Of a stretch of DNA of 64,000 nucleotides, positions 1-11,700 are shown one piece after another. The stretch lies in assembly GCA_000827325.1 (NCBI GenBank), contig KN832874.1, forward strand, positions 2,216,721 through 2,280,720, read 5' to 3'. A program made the translations under genes and the position numbers. How positions within the stretch are numbered: position 1 is the first letter of the stretch; each line of letters begins with the position of its first letter. Origin of the DNA: Oidiodendron maius Zn. Its lineage: Eukaryota > Ascomycota > Leotiomycetes > Myxotrichaceae. A model generated the notes under the pieces. The model was not told the origin of the DNA. It saw only the letters and a list, made by a program, of their open reading frames with translations, and did not search any database.

Positions 1-124
1 GCTTCCCTGGCGCGAGTTTGCTAGGCGAGCGAACATAGACTACGACGGTGTGGCCGTGCTTGATCAGGGCAGGCAGTGCACGGCTGCCGACATTGCCAGT
101 GGCACCAAGCAAGAGCACCTTCAT
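1..124 (-). CDS. NmrA-like / SDR-type NAD(P)-binding protein, 5' end only
   Basis: The reading frame starts at the ATG at 124 and runs off the left edge, so only about 41 residues are seen. It begins MKVLLLGATGNVGSRALPAL, the beta-alpha-beta Rossmann start with the GATGNVG nucleotide-binding loop of the NmrA/atypical SDR family. Such proteins are cytosolic NAD(P)H-binding reductases or redox sensors. The substrate cannot be inferred from this fragment. It lies upstream of a Zn2Cys6 regulator on the same strand. Confidence 0.8.
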   Translation of the reverse strand, partial: MKVLLLGATGNVGSRALPALIKHGHTVVVYVRSPSKLAPGK

Positions 125-838
125 GGTCGTTTCGTTCAGCTGTAGTTTGAAGAAATGGGTAGTACTAGATCGTAAGATTGTGTCCAGAAGCTAGGTTACA
201 AATAGCTGAGGGCATGATTTATAATTTTGTTTTAACCAAGGGTACATAAGGTAAGAATTATTACTCGGCCCGCGAAGTCCCCGTGGAATTTACGGAAAAC
301 AGCCCGCGACAGCGATGCGCCCCCCTGAGAAAGGTACCGAATTCCTGCCAAATCCTCAGCGAGCGAGTGCCAAGGTGCGTATGTGGCTTGGACTTGACAG
401 CCGTGCCGCCTTGCCTGAAGGATGCGCTAATACACACTTTCAGGGCTGTACTTAATATTTGCAGTTATACGGAGGCAGTGGGCTTGGAATCGGCCGTTTT
501 CTCAGCACACCCACCCTGGCCAAGAGGGTAGAGCTAGGGGAATCTTTCCACGGGTGTATTGTAGTTTTTACTTGCACATGCACAATTCCGGGCGTCAGGC
601 GTTGACCGAAGCACTGAGACCAGCAACTTGGCCACCCTGAAGCGCCATGGAATTGGCCATCTCACATTAAGCACAGAGCCAACATGACTCATTTTCATCC
701 ACGTGCGTAGATGTGTAGTCGTCGTCTTTGGCTGGTCTTAGGGCTTAACCCGGTGCCAGAACATACGGGTGAGTTGCCGGGGCCCTTGTTGCACCTCAAA
801 TTTAACCGTTAAACTTCTATGTTTGGTCCGCTCACAAA
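125..838. other. Intergenic, no gene recognised
   Basis: This stretch separates the start of the NmrA-like gene from the 3' end of the Zn2Cys6 regulator. Short open frames exist, but none resembles a known protein. It should contain the NmrA-like promoter (minus strand) and the regulator's 3' UTR. Confidence 0.5.
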
Positions 839-3506
839 TCACAAATCGACCAGCATGTCTGTGTTCCAATCGATGGACTTGAAGACAGCTCCGGTATGAA
901 TGTCCCGCACGATCTCATCAAACATAGTACTCTCCCACTGCATGTTGTCCCAGTCATAGCCTGATGTTACCCATTCGAAACTGTCGACGCTCCGCCCTGC
1001 CAATATATTTATGGCCTCTCTGCTCCCTTCGTAAACGCTGTCATGGGCATCGGTCAGCGGGCTCCTCCCCTCGCCTGCCGCCATGGTGACCATCTCACAC
1101 CATTTCTCCACCCTAGCCTTCTTCATCTTCAAATGTTCTGCTGCAAAGTCCCATGTATCATTTTCCCAATCCACCCCCTGCGCCGCGGCCATCTCCTTCT
1201 TTGCGGCCTCAAAACGAGCTGCCATGGTGTCTAAGATGCTGAGGATATCAACCTGAAGATTGGGCTGCGCTGTGACCTTGGCCCTGAGCGTGTTGAGTAT
1301 CTGGGCGGACACGACTTGGGTGGGTACTGAGGCTGGAGGCCTCGGCAAGCTCAGATCTGGACATGAGGGGACGCCGCTGAGAGCAGGCGTTGGTTGCCAG
1401 GGAACCGTGAATTCTTTCTGCGACACGGCCGTGCCGGCACTGGAAAGCTTGACCGCGCTGGGCCCGGCTACTCTTACCCATCGAGAGAGCATCATGGCAC
1501 CATGGACCAACTGAACGTAGGCGGGTTGAGGCATGTAGAAGTAGGAGCAGACCGGGATAGCAAGCCAATTCTCGAGCCAGGCCTTGAGCGCAGCTGTGAA
1601 ATGTGAGAAGACATCGGATATCGGCACGCCTGAAAGCGAGAGCGAGGCGAAGGATTGAGATTCGGCATCTGGTAGGTGTGAACCTGCCAGTAGAGGCTCA
1701 AAGATCCGGAGGTAAGCACTATTGTAATAGCAAGATAGAAGGTCTGGGCTCTCAGACTGCGTTAGCGAAGCACTGGGGGCGACATTTTCAAACATTTGGG
1801 GAATCATACAATCGGATTTAAGATTCGGGGGTAGTGCGTTCCGGAGGCTGTCTAGCTCAACTCGGAATGCCTCTAGACGCGCCATCGTTGAAAGTTCGGG
1901 CGAACCTAGCTGTTCGTCCACCGGTGAATCACTACTGTGGAAGTGGAAGATTTTCTCGGTGAGTTGCTGGATGTGGACCAACTGTATGGCAAGTTGGTCT
2001 GTCTTGTATTCTCTAGCATCGTCAAGATCTTTGAGGCATTGGTCCAGATATTTGGTATATCTTGTGAATGCTAACTGTTTCACCACGAGGCCAGCGCTGC
2101 TATCGAGTTAGTTTTGTCCTTTATTAAGCTCCATTCAGACGTTGCGAGACTCACTTTGAGCTCATATACCAGACGCCAAGTAGCGCCCTCTTCTCTTCAT
2201 TCGTTCTGGACACAGGCTCCTCGGCACGCACCAAAGGCAGCTGACTCCTCCTCTGTTGAGACTTGGGGCATGTACTCAAATCCATATCTTCTACCAAGCT
2301 GACTGCTAGGCGGATCAGATTGTTGAATTGCGCATGAGCCATGCAATGGTAGTGGTAGGATCCTAGGAAAACCAGAATGCCTTGGAGGAGATCCAACGAG
2401 CGCTCAGATCTCATGAGTATGGCATTAGAGATATGTTCCATGACGGCGCGGCTTTGTCCCCTCACCAATCGAAGATGGCGAACGGAAGCTACCATTCTGA
2501 TTACCTTCATGAGAAATGGGCGAGTTGCCTGCAGTTGTCTCGGCGTTGTGCCAGCTGGAATGATGACAAAAGGCAGCGGACTAGACAACTGATTCCTGTA
2601 GATGGACAACAAAGTCTCGTCAGACTCCACGGGGACAAGATCTTCCATGTATACTGTTGCCATGCAGGTGCATGTTAGACGCGTGGGTGCGCTAGAGGTG
2701 AAGTCATGCGCTGGGGTGTTCAGAGCAGTTTCGTCCTGGCTTAGAGTGACTTGAGCTTGGGGTTCGGTGCTAACCGATGATGCCGAATGGTTGTTTGTGA
2801 GGTAATCCGGACTACCATTGGATGAACTGCCATGTACAGTTGAGCTTTCCCCTCCCGGCGTCTTCGATGAGTAAATCAAATTATTATTGAGTCCCTCTTC
2901 CGGCAGAGCCATTCTCGTGTCAAAATTGGCACTGGTCAGGCAGAGTCAACAGTGGGTCCAACGTGGATGAGTTTAAAGCAGTTTAGCGATTGAATATCGG
3001 TTGAACCCTGACGAAGATAATCGGGTAGTAATAAGGACAGTGGTACGGGCAGTGAACTGCCTAGGGGCAGAGCGTATGCCCACCCCACGATATCGCAAGG
3101 AGTTGATGCGCAAAGAGTATAACAGGGCATGAACATGGACTTACGAGGGCTTGGCCTGTCTCTTCTTCCGTGGACCAGGAGTTTGACCCACGCAGTCTTT
3201 CTCCAAACTTCGGCATCGATCACATTGTTTTGGCCCCGAAGACTGGGTGCGAATGCAGCGTGTCTTTGCTGCCGCACACGAGGCGCAGGCCGCGCCCCAT
3301 CTGGCGCTGCGACCCGTCTTTGGTCTGTCCATCTTAACTCGACTTGGCAAACATTCGTCTTGGCCTTTACCGCGAAATCGTGGCGGCTTCTGGGAGCATA
3401 CCGGTTTCGTACGATGCGCACGCCGCGGAAAGTAAAGACCACGTTGGTTTCGGGAGTCCTCGAAGCTGGCGGCAAGTTTACCGGAGTTTTTCTCGGGATC
3501 TTCCAC
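839..3506 (-). CDS. Zn2Cys6 fungal transcription factor with fungal-specific TF domain
   Basis: This is a three-exon regulator: complement of 839-2096, 2155-2931 and 3145-3506. The first exon holds a canonical binuclear zinc cluster (CASCAAAKTRC, then CDRCRSLEKDC). The 58-nt intron at 2154-2097 has a GTGAGT donor and a CTAAC branch point. The 213-nt intron (3144-2932, GTAAGT...CAG) joins the DNA-binding exon to the body in frame. The body shows the fungal-specific TF signature (VRHLRLVRGQSRAVMEH, LIRLAVSLVEDMDL, then GVWYMSS leading to YTKYLDQCLKDL). An internal Met at 3332 (MDRPKTGRSARWG) is the more usual kind of start for this family, and Met 3506 is the longest option. The target genes are unknown; the neighbouring NmrA-like and SnoaL genes are candidates. 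Confidence 0.85.
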
Positions 3507-3571
3507 AGCGCACGGACCAGAATAAGCCGACTCATACGGCGTACCGTAAGGGTACCTTATACTTGGTACTC

Positions 3572-3679
3572 TCCCCCCCTAAATAAATGTAACAGTAGAT
3601 TTATAAAACACAAACATTCTACCATACAAAACTCCCCGGCCAAGAGGGCCCACTATTACATTTATTTAGGGGGGGGGGA
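3572..3679. repeat. MITE-like element with about 25-bp terminal inverted repeats
   Basis: A C-rich arm followed by CTAAATAAATGTAACAGT (3572-3596) is matched in inverted orientation by ACTATTACATTTATTTAG followed by a G-run (3651-3679). The interior is only about 55 bp and non-coding. Two long inverted arms around a short core describe a miniature inverted-repeat element or its hairpin remnant. I see no clear target-site duplication. Confidence 0.6.
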
Positions 3680-3911
3680 TAGTCGTACTGGTGCCGCTGT
3701 CCCCGCAGTCCGCAATAATATAGTATATGTGGGGTATGACACAGATAAACCCCGAGAATTCCGCGGGAAGATTTGCACACGCCGTGCTGACATGAAATCC
3801 CATACTTAACTTCCATGATCCGCCACTTATTAGCAATTAAATAGATAGACTGAGCATGACTATAATCAACAAAGTACATTTCTATTCTTCTATCGAACAT
3901 AATCCGCGAAA

Positions 3912-4397
3912 ATGTCGCAGTCGTTCCCGCAAACCCTCCCCTCTCTCAGCCAGCGTGAGGCTATTGCCGACGCCCTGTACCGAGCCGCCATTGCCAGTGA
4001 TCATCATGACACCGCACTCTTCAGCTCGGCATGGGCTGGAGAAGACGTTTCCATGGAAATTCATGATGACAACAAAAGAGTCTTCCAGGGCCTCTCCCTG
4101 ATTCGTACACATGTTCTCGATAAAGTTGGTCCTATGGATACCACGCACAATATCAGCATGGTCCGTGTGAATTACCAGGATGGAGCCGATACTGCTTCTC
4201 TTACTGCTACTTCAATGGCACAGCATGCGTCTTCCGGCACGGGCAGGGATCCAAACGGAACCAAGTACACTGTGGGCGGGGAGTATTCCGTTGACCTGAT
4301 CAAGGACGAAGCGGGTGTGTGGAAGATTAAGAAGTTGGTGTTGAATGTTATCTGGACCTCAGGCGATGCTTCATTGATGCGGCCCCCCCAGAAGTAG
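3912..4397 (+). CDS. SnoaL-like / NTF2-fold protein
   Basis: This intronless 161-residue protein has the layout of the SnoaL-like NTF2 fold. An N-terminal helix (QREAIADALYRAAIASDHHD) leads into FSSAWAGEDVSMEIHD, and a C-terminal sheet contains GGEYSVDLIKDEAGVWKIKK with the typical W-K-I-K strand. Family members are small cone-shaped enzymes or ligand-binding proteins (cyclases, isomerases, dehydratases), often found in secondary-metabolite or detoxification clusters. The catalytic residues cannot be assigned. No signal peptide is visible, so it is probably cytosolic. It is transcribed divergently from the Zn2Cys6 regulator, across the MITE. Confidence 0.8.
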   Translation: MSQSFPQTLPSLSQREAIADALYRAAIASDHHDTALFSSAWAGEDVSMEIHDDNKRVFQGLSLIRTHVLDKVGPMDTTHNISMVRVNYQDGADTASLTATSMAQHASSGTGRDPNGTKYTVGGEYSVDLIKDEAGVWKIKKLVLNVIWTSGDASLMRPPQK

Positions 4398-4938
4398 ACA
4401 CGGCTGCATAGGAGGTAGAGGGCGAGTGTTTCGGGAAGCAAGCATGGTCTTTTTACCTGTCTTTCTGAGCTATTGTCAACAGATCCCTGCTACTTATCTA
4501 TAGCCTAACAATATCGCGGCGTATTGAAACATCGATTCTACAAACATGAAACTATCCTGTGGAGCTATTGCTACAGTTAAGCGCGATCAACGAACGACGC
4601 TGAGAAGAAGATGAGATTCTGAGACTTAGTTATTTTAATTGGGAAGCTGTATTCAACGACTGATAATTAGACTGATCGCTAGCCCCTTAAAAGAATGGCT
4701 CCGTCAAGCATATATATGCATGATCAATTAGCCGTCCCGAGCATGAGTCGTGCCACGTAGCCAGGAGCTACCCTCCAGCGTCCCTCCGGATTGCACCTGA
4801 CATTATCTTAACAGGCACCTCTATACTACATCGGATATCAGACATGCTATCAATACTAGGAGAATGTTAGCAAAAGCCTCGACGTCTAATGAATATAATT
4901 ACTATTACATTGTCTTATAATATGTTTGGTCCATAGTT
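4398..4938. other. Intergenic between convergent genes, nothing recognised
   Basis: This 540-bp moderately AT-rich stretch lies between the 3' end of the SnoaL-like gene and the 3' end of the beta-glucuronidase gene. I see no coding potential or repeat in it beyond the two 3' UTRs. Confidence 0.5.
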
Positions 4939-6768
4939 TTATAACTTCTTCTCATATGTCTTTTGCTCAGTCCAACGTCTTCTTAATGTTTGTGCCGCGC
5001 TTTTTGGCCGCCGATCTCGAGTGAATATCCCCTTTTTGTTTCCATCTATGCGGAAAATAGTAGTAGGACATTGGAAATCGGCAAAATTCCAAACGTGTTC
5101 CCCTACAACACTATCAACCCGATCAAAGACTCGGTGATACATATCCAATAGGCGGCTTTGGTATTCCTCACTCCAAGGAACATCAAGAGTTGCATGCAAA
5201 CCCACCTGGGTATCTGCACCATATTCCGACATGATGATGGGGTTGCCATACTTTTTCTGCCAGCCTAAGAGGTCTTCTTCTAAGGCTTGCTCTGCCGTAT
5301 CGAGATCCGCGTTGTAAGCATACCAGCCATAATATCGATTCAGGCATAGAACATCGAACAAATCCGTAATTGTATCCTTTTCGACAGGAGCATGTATCAT
5401 GTTTGCGAAGCACACAGGGCGCGTAGGGTCTAGCTGGCGGTTCAAAGTCACAAGTGGTTCCATGTACTCTCGCACTCCGGGCTCAGCAGACGCAGGCTCG
5501 TTAGCAACAGCCCACATGACAACACATGGGTGATTCTTATCGCGAGCTATTAACTCTCGAATTGCCTGTGCATGTGCTGACTGCGTTTTATCGTTAATTG
5601 TATCTGGGGAGAATGTCAACGGGGACGATTTCGGGCTTGGTTTGACACCAAACACGCCCCCAACTATACCCAGATTGAGTCCCACTGCAGGGGTCTCATC
5701 AATCACAACGATACCATGTCGATCTGCGTACTCAAGGACCTCCTCGGCATATGGGTAGTGCGAGCATCTGAATGAGTTGGCCCCTGTCCAGCCCATCAAG
5801 TGGAAGTCGTGTATCATGTATGCATTGTCATGACCCTTGCCGCGCACTGGCGCATCTTCGTGCCTGCCAAATCCGGTGAAATAGAATGGCTTGTCATTAA
5901 TGAGGAATCGATTTCCAATCACTTTGACTGAACGCACTCCAACAGCCAACTGGTAAGAATCTAACACAATTCCGCTCCCTGGCGCAGCCATAATTTCTAC
6001 ACGGAGTTGATAGAGGTAGGCTGCACCGGGCTCCCAAAGATGGGCTGACTTGACCACTGCCCGATTCTTATGCCCTACGGTTTGGTAGATGAGACTGCCA
6101 ACCTCGTCAATCAAGGAAACCTGAACGCGATCCTCATCAATAGACTGACTCGTTTTGATTTCGAAATCAACGAACCCTGTGGTGCCATCAACATCAGTTT
6201 TAACTGTGATGTCATCCACAGCAACGGTGGGCACACTATAGAGCCATACTGAGCGGGCCAACCCAGAGTAATTGAAGAAGTCGTGCTGATAATATTGCTT
6301 CCTCTCACCATTTTGCCCTACCTCAACTCGTCCAGGGGGGATGGTGTGCCAAGTAAGTTCATTATTTACCAACACCGTGAGGCGAAATGGCTGTCCTGGT
6401 GCGACGAGATTGGTGATCTCTGCCTCGAACGGAGTATAGCCTCCAATATGCTCAACGACGAAATGTTCATCGACGTAGACACGACCTTGGTGAGTGGCTG
6501 CGTCTAGTCGTAGAAAGTATCGCTCTTGGGACCATCCGTGAGGTACAAACACTTGCCGTTGATAATAAACCCACCCAACATGACCGCGGATACTTTCCTG
6601 TACGAAAATATCATTGTAGCTGGCGGGAACAGGTGCTTGCAGTTTAGGTGGTATTACACCAGTCCAGATTCTCTCTTCATCGACGTCGGTTGTAGTTACT
6701 ACCGCAAAACTCCAAATGCCATCTAAAGACACAAGCTCCCTAGTGGAAGTTGCTTGAGGTTTAAGCAT
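4939..6768 (-). CDS. Beta-glucuronidase, glycoside hydrolase family 2 (bacterial UidA type)
   Basis: This intronless 609-residue protein has the three GH2 modules: a sugar-binding jelly roll (about 1-185), an immunoglobulin-like sandwich (about 186-280) and a TIM barrel (about 281-600). The acid/base Glu is in AVANEP (E424) and the nucleophile in IIMSEYGAD (E515). The NKK motif at 577-579 corresponds to the N-x-K pair that recognises the glucuronate carboxylate in E. coli GUS. This supports true beta-glucuronidase rather than beta-galactosidase activity. Length and C-terminal sequence (VVGEHVWNFADF, KKGIFTRDRRPKSAA) are very close to UidA. No signal peptide is seen, so it is probably intracellular. 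Fungal GH2 glucuronidases are known; the close bacterial likeness and absence of introns suggest transfer. Confidence 0.93.
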   Translation of the reverse strand: MLKPQATSTRELVSLDGIWSFAVVTTTDVDEERIWTGVIPPKLQAPVPASYNDIFVQESIRGHVGWVYYQRQVFVPHGWSQERYFLRLDAATHQGRVYVDEHFVVEHIGGYTPFEAEITNLVAPGQPFRLTVLVNNELTWHTIPPGRVEVGQNGERKQYYQHDFFNYSGLARSVWLYSVPTVAVDDITVKTDVDGTTGFVDFEIKTSQSIDEDRVQVSLIDEVGSLIYQTVGHKNRAVVKSAHLWEPGAAYLYQLRVEIMAAPGSGIVLDSYQLAVGVRSVKVIGNRFLINDKPFYFTGFGRHEDAPVRGKGHDNAYMIHDFHLMGWTGANSFRCSHYPYAEEVLEYADRHGIVVIDETPAVGLNLGIVGGVFGVKPSPKSSPLTFSPDTINDKTQSAHAQAIRELIARDKNHPCVVMWAVANEPASAEPGVREYMEPLVTLNRQLDPTRPVCFANMIHAPVEKDTITDLFDVLCLNRYYGWYAYNADLDTAEQALEEDLLGWQKKYGNPIIMSEYGADTQVGLHATLDVPWSEEYQSRLLDMYHRVFDRVDSVVGEHVWNFADFQCPTTIFRIDGNKKGIFTRDRRPKSAAQTLRRRWTEQKTYEKKL

Positions 6769-8772
6769 GGTCTGCTGATGCTTGTTCAGAAGAGGGTGCT
6801 GAGCGAAAATCAGTAAGTTATAGTGCTCGGGTCGGTTTATGGGACTATTGAGGCCTCATTTCGAAATGTGAAAGACAAATACTCCCTTCAGCGGTGATGG
6901 CAACATCTGTCGCTACAATGGGAATCCAATTTGTATCTCGGAAACTATACTAAATATGGTAAAATGTGCGCTGTCAGGGTTGGTGTCTGGTGTTGGCCGT
7001 ACACACACCAGAGGTGTGCGGACCAGCGTCTACTAGTACTACGGCAAGGCACAGGTAAAGAATGACATATCTCTGGATGAGTCTTGGCCGAGAACCCTTA
7101 GCTAGATTTTGTGGGTGTTTGGTAGCACATCAATCGGCAAAATGTGACCCGATTTATTTCTACCGTAGTGTGGAGGACTTGTACCAAGATTGGGTTAGTT
7201 AGGGTTATGTCTTGATGCTATCCTATATGCTCAACTCTTTGTATCCAGTAATGACTTGGCCCCAGGCAGCAGCATCCAAAGCAGCGTCCGTTAACCTGAG
7301 TCCAGCCTCACCCACCGTCTCTAGGTGTTATGCCGGGCTAGCGTCCTCCTCCAGGTGTAATTGCGCAGAAGCCATAAGAGATATTTACGACCGACGTATC
7401 TTAACAGAGGTTTGAAAGGGGCTTAGGGTAGAACCCTAAAACTTTTTAAGCTCCGAAGGGGCTCGGGAAGATGAAAGAGCATTTTAAGTTCAGCTATCTC
7501 GCTATCTAATAGCACGAGAATACGCCTCCCTGACTTGATCACCAACTTCCAAGTTAAAAGCCAGAACTGGATTCAGGATAAATCTCCCCGCGCTTTGACA
7601 GTAGGCCCCGAAATGTATGTCAATAAATCGACTAAAACGCGGGGTGACTTACCCCATGCGGGGAATTCCCGCTCTGCTTTCCGTTGAGGGCGGCAACTGA
7701 CGGCGTGTGTACGCTGTTTCACAGCGCACTTTCCAACTAGCGATTACTTGTAGCCCGCCGGTAGCCCTCTCGGAAACTATACTGTAAGTGGTAAGAAAGA
7801 CGAACAGGAGCTAAAAGGAACACCATTCAAGTGGCCACGCTCTGGCCCACTTGGCACCGAACATCGCGGAGGATCAAATTCGTGGCGGAGAGATCTCCGG
7901 AGTTTGTTGTCAGCCATATATTTATAGCCTCTCACTCTTAGTTTAAGCCTATCAGAAATCTCAGGTCTATTTAGCTTCAATTGACTTTATATATGTGTTC
8001 TAGAGGTTGATTTATAGCTATCAGTAAAAGGGCTCAAGAGTCAAATAAACTTTTAGGTGAAAACAATTATAGCTTCAACCCGAACGAATAGCGATTTTTT
8101 TATTCTATATCTTAACTGCAAAACCTAAGATAACAAAATTGCCAATCCCTTTATAGACTAGTAACCTATCGTTCTATTCATGGCTCTGCGTTCGTTGAAA
8201 GTTTTCCGTAAATAGTATGCTGAAATTCCTTGGCGTTCGTACTAAGGTGCTCTAATCTGCATGTGTGATCCTGAATCGCGGGCCATATCTTACAGACTAT
8301 GTTATAGAATACAGAGATTAGAAAATCAAAAGGTGAGAGAAATTACTCAACTCTGGAAGCTATTGTACGCACCAAAATTGTCCGTCAAGCTCCGGACGTC
8401 ATAGCCTTCAACCATCACAGTGTCTTTATAGATAGCACGAGAAATAGCGTCAAGTTATAGGCCAATGTATCGTGATCCGAATTTATCATCTATTGCCAGC
8501 TCTAGGTTCATTTGACTCTCTCTAGGGCATGGGCATCCCTTCTTTGTGACATTGATTGAGAGGCGGTACCGATCCGACGCCCAGTAAGCAACTTTCGGAG
8601 TCAACTCAGTGCCACTCAAAACAGGACATACCAGACACTGGACCGACTTCTTTTCCCTCGTTGTTGACAGGAGTCTCTTCGATATTTACTCTGTGGCCGT
8701 CCTCCGCAGGTGCATCTCGGAGGGCAAGAGCATATTTTGTAGAGTACGGTGCCTAGACTGAACAAGAAACCC
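6769..8772. other. 2-kb intergenic, no gene recognised
   Basis: The interval contains the promoter of the beta-glucuronidase gene and the 3' flank of the NRPS-like gene. Open frames shorter than 70 codons occur but have no recognisable motif. A more AT-rich part lies at about 7980-8520. I found no inverted repeats or transposase-like sequence. Confidence 0.45.
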
Positions 8773-11700
8773 TTAAGCCCACTTAGAGCATATTACCAGC
8801 CTGCTTCCTTGGTATATATCAGCTGGCCAGCCTTGATAAGTAACTCCATCATCTGCAGAATCCCCAGCCATAATGAGCGTATGCTCTAACAGCGTCACAT
8901 CTTCACCCATTGAAGCTCCCGAAAGGAGTCGTGAGCCTGACCTCAGCACACTTCTATTCCCAACCTGCAAGTTATTTAGTGAGAACCTCCCTCTTGAGTT
9001 AACATGGCAGACAAGACTCGAGTCATCTGTAGTCACACGGTCTCCCAATGTCAAAAGATCTGGCTCGGTGAAAATTAAGCTTGGTCTTCCACCAGCAAAT
9101 AGTGCACAGTCTTTGCCAATGTTAGCCCCTAATGCCCGAAAATAGAGTACACAGAAGTGTGTTCCGGTGAGCATGCCTAAGACTCCGTTGCCGCCGAAGC
9201 ATTTCCTTCGTACTGCTTCTATTGTTAAAAAGAGCTGCCATCGCTGACAATAACTTGACTTATCCCAGTCATATCTCCCAGGCTTCCGCCGACCAAGAAG
9301 CACCCATTTAGCAACAACAACAATGCCAAGTGCAAGAGCGGATAGTGTAGTGTACATTGCTGATAGCATTGCGACTTCCAGGGCGTATATCTTCAGAGGT
9401 CGATACCAGTGAGGACGTAATTGATCGGTGCCGCTCACAAATTTCGATAGCACGATCGTGGTGATGGTGGTGGCGTTCCAATATAACGACGTAAAGATAG
9501 TGATGAATGTTGCATATAAAAATATGGAAATCTGACCAAAGACATAATATGGTGCTTTGCCTTCATAAAAGGCACGGCCAAATGGCGTGGTCGTACTGTC
9601 GATGTCGAAAATCTTCGCTGTCGAGTCAAATTTGGAAGAACTTGGTTCTGTGAGAGGAGGTATCGTATCAGAATATTCATTGTCTTCAGAAGACCGAATT
9701 GTCGGAGCCTGGCTAGAGAAATTCGATCTTGTAAGACAAACCGCACCCCCCCTTTTATTTCCAATCCATACACTTTCGGCAGCACAGTATTGGTTTCGTT
9801 TGATAAGGGCGCCGCTTCCTATGACTGAGCGCTCCCCCACCGTTGCTCCTGGGCCCACGACAACACGGTCAGCTATCATAGCGCCATTTTCGATGCGCAC
9901 TGGCTCAGTCCCAAAAGCATCAGTGGTGATGATGTGAGACCGAGACCCAAAAACAACATCGTCACCAATATCGATGAGGTCAAAATCCTGAATAGATGGC
10001 CCAGTCCCTGGCCAGTACACATGCTTACCTACCTTGCCTCCCAAAGCTCTCACTGCAATTGAAGTGAATTCATAGTGGGTACCAAACAGTTCTGTGATAC
10101 TCTTCAGACTACCATTAGGCAGCAATGCTGAGAGAAGATGCATCCTCAAGTTGTCTTTCTGGGCCATGTATTTCACTGCCAGTGGTCTCGCTGGTCCACA
10201 GAAAATATTAACCACTTTTTTGATGAGGACGATAACCCCAAACCACACAAAGGGCCGTACTGATGTATTGAGTGATAGAGCAAGATAGTGAAAAGCAATC
10301 CTACGAGGTGTTGCCCACCACGTAATGGCCGTTGCTACGCTATCATTGTCGAACTGTGTTTCCCCTATAACCATGCCTAAAAGTCCTCCCATCCACGGTA
10401 AAGACGATAGAAAAGCCACAAGTATCTGAATTGGGAAGATGCAAAAAAGGCGTAATAACATATGCGGTTTTAAAGGACAGCCGACTAGGTTAGAGTTATC
10501 CTCATCATCCATCTCATAGGAAGAGCTATTTGCCCCAATAAATGTATAGTCAGGCAAGATAGAGCCGGCCGCAACTTGGGATTTCAATCCGATGCTGGAG
10601 TTCTTTCCGACAATAATTTTGCCGAGGTACATCGAGGTATTTTGCTCCGCTGCAAATGGACGGCAAACACATCTATTGAGATGAACATTGTCTCCAATGT
10701 CGAGGAGATCGTACTCTCCCAAGGTTGTCCCTTTCTCGATGGTGACTCCCGTTCCAATTTTGGCACCAAGTAGCCGATAGTATAGTATTCTAGTGTAGTC
10801 GAAGTAGCCAAAGACGCCCTGGTGATCCAAGTTAGCCAAATTATAAGGCACTGCTCAAAAAGGAGAATGGTAACCACCTTGCCGCAAACAAGCAGAACCT
10901 TTTCAACAATCCACCATCTACTGTGGTACGGACCCCACATTGGATATATGCCTTCTCTATACCTTCCTATAACTATCCACTTAAACAGAATCCCAAAAAT
11001 AGGAGACACTATCTCCGTACCGGAACGGGCAATAAACATTGCACCGACAACAGCAACAAATTTCGCCGCAAGGTTCGGATCATGCCAGAGTTTTAAGATG
11101 GTGCCTAGAGCGTATAAAAGCGTAGTCCACTTAAACGCCATTTTCATTGGATAGACTAACATAATTGGTAGAATATTTATGAAGAGGACAAATGGATTGG
11201 TTGAACTGTACGTCTGCATGCACCCTAGGAGTGACTTTTTCCCATTAATGGCGTGTTTAGCATTTGCGTGAAGCATGCGATCGACTTGCTCACAGAGGTC
11301 GCAAACCCTACTAGTTCCAAAGAGCTGGTCCACGGGAATTCGAACTTGCATGTCGCGTCGTAGAATCGAGAGGAGCTGACCAGCGCTTAAGCTGTCACCT
11401 CCCATAGCAAAAAAATCAGAATCAGATGATATCTCCTCCAGTGGAATGCCGAGGACCTTAGAAAAGGCCAGACGAATGCACCGATCTGTGTCGGAGACCG
11501 GGGGAGACGAGTTCAAATTTTGGGAAGCTTTAAGTATTTCTTTCAGCGCTAGCTGGTCGATGATCCCAGATGGGTTTCGAGGGAAGATTTCGTCAATGTA
11601 TGTGATTTTGGAGGGAAGAAGGTACCCATCAAGTTCTCCTTTGAGACTCCTGGACAAACTCTCTATTACCTCTTGAAAGGAAAACTCTTCAGGTACCCTG

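Noticed and set aside
10584-10877. Apparent frameshift plus in-frame TGA in the NRPS-like gene
   Set aside because: A 59-nt intron with GCTAAC branch point and CACCAG acceptor joins the two frames cleanly and gives the expected family sequence.
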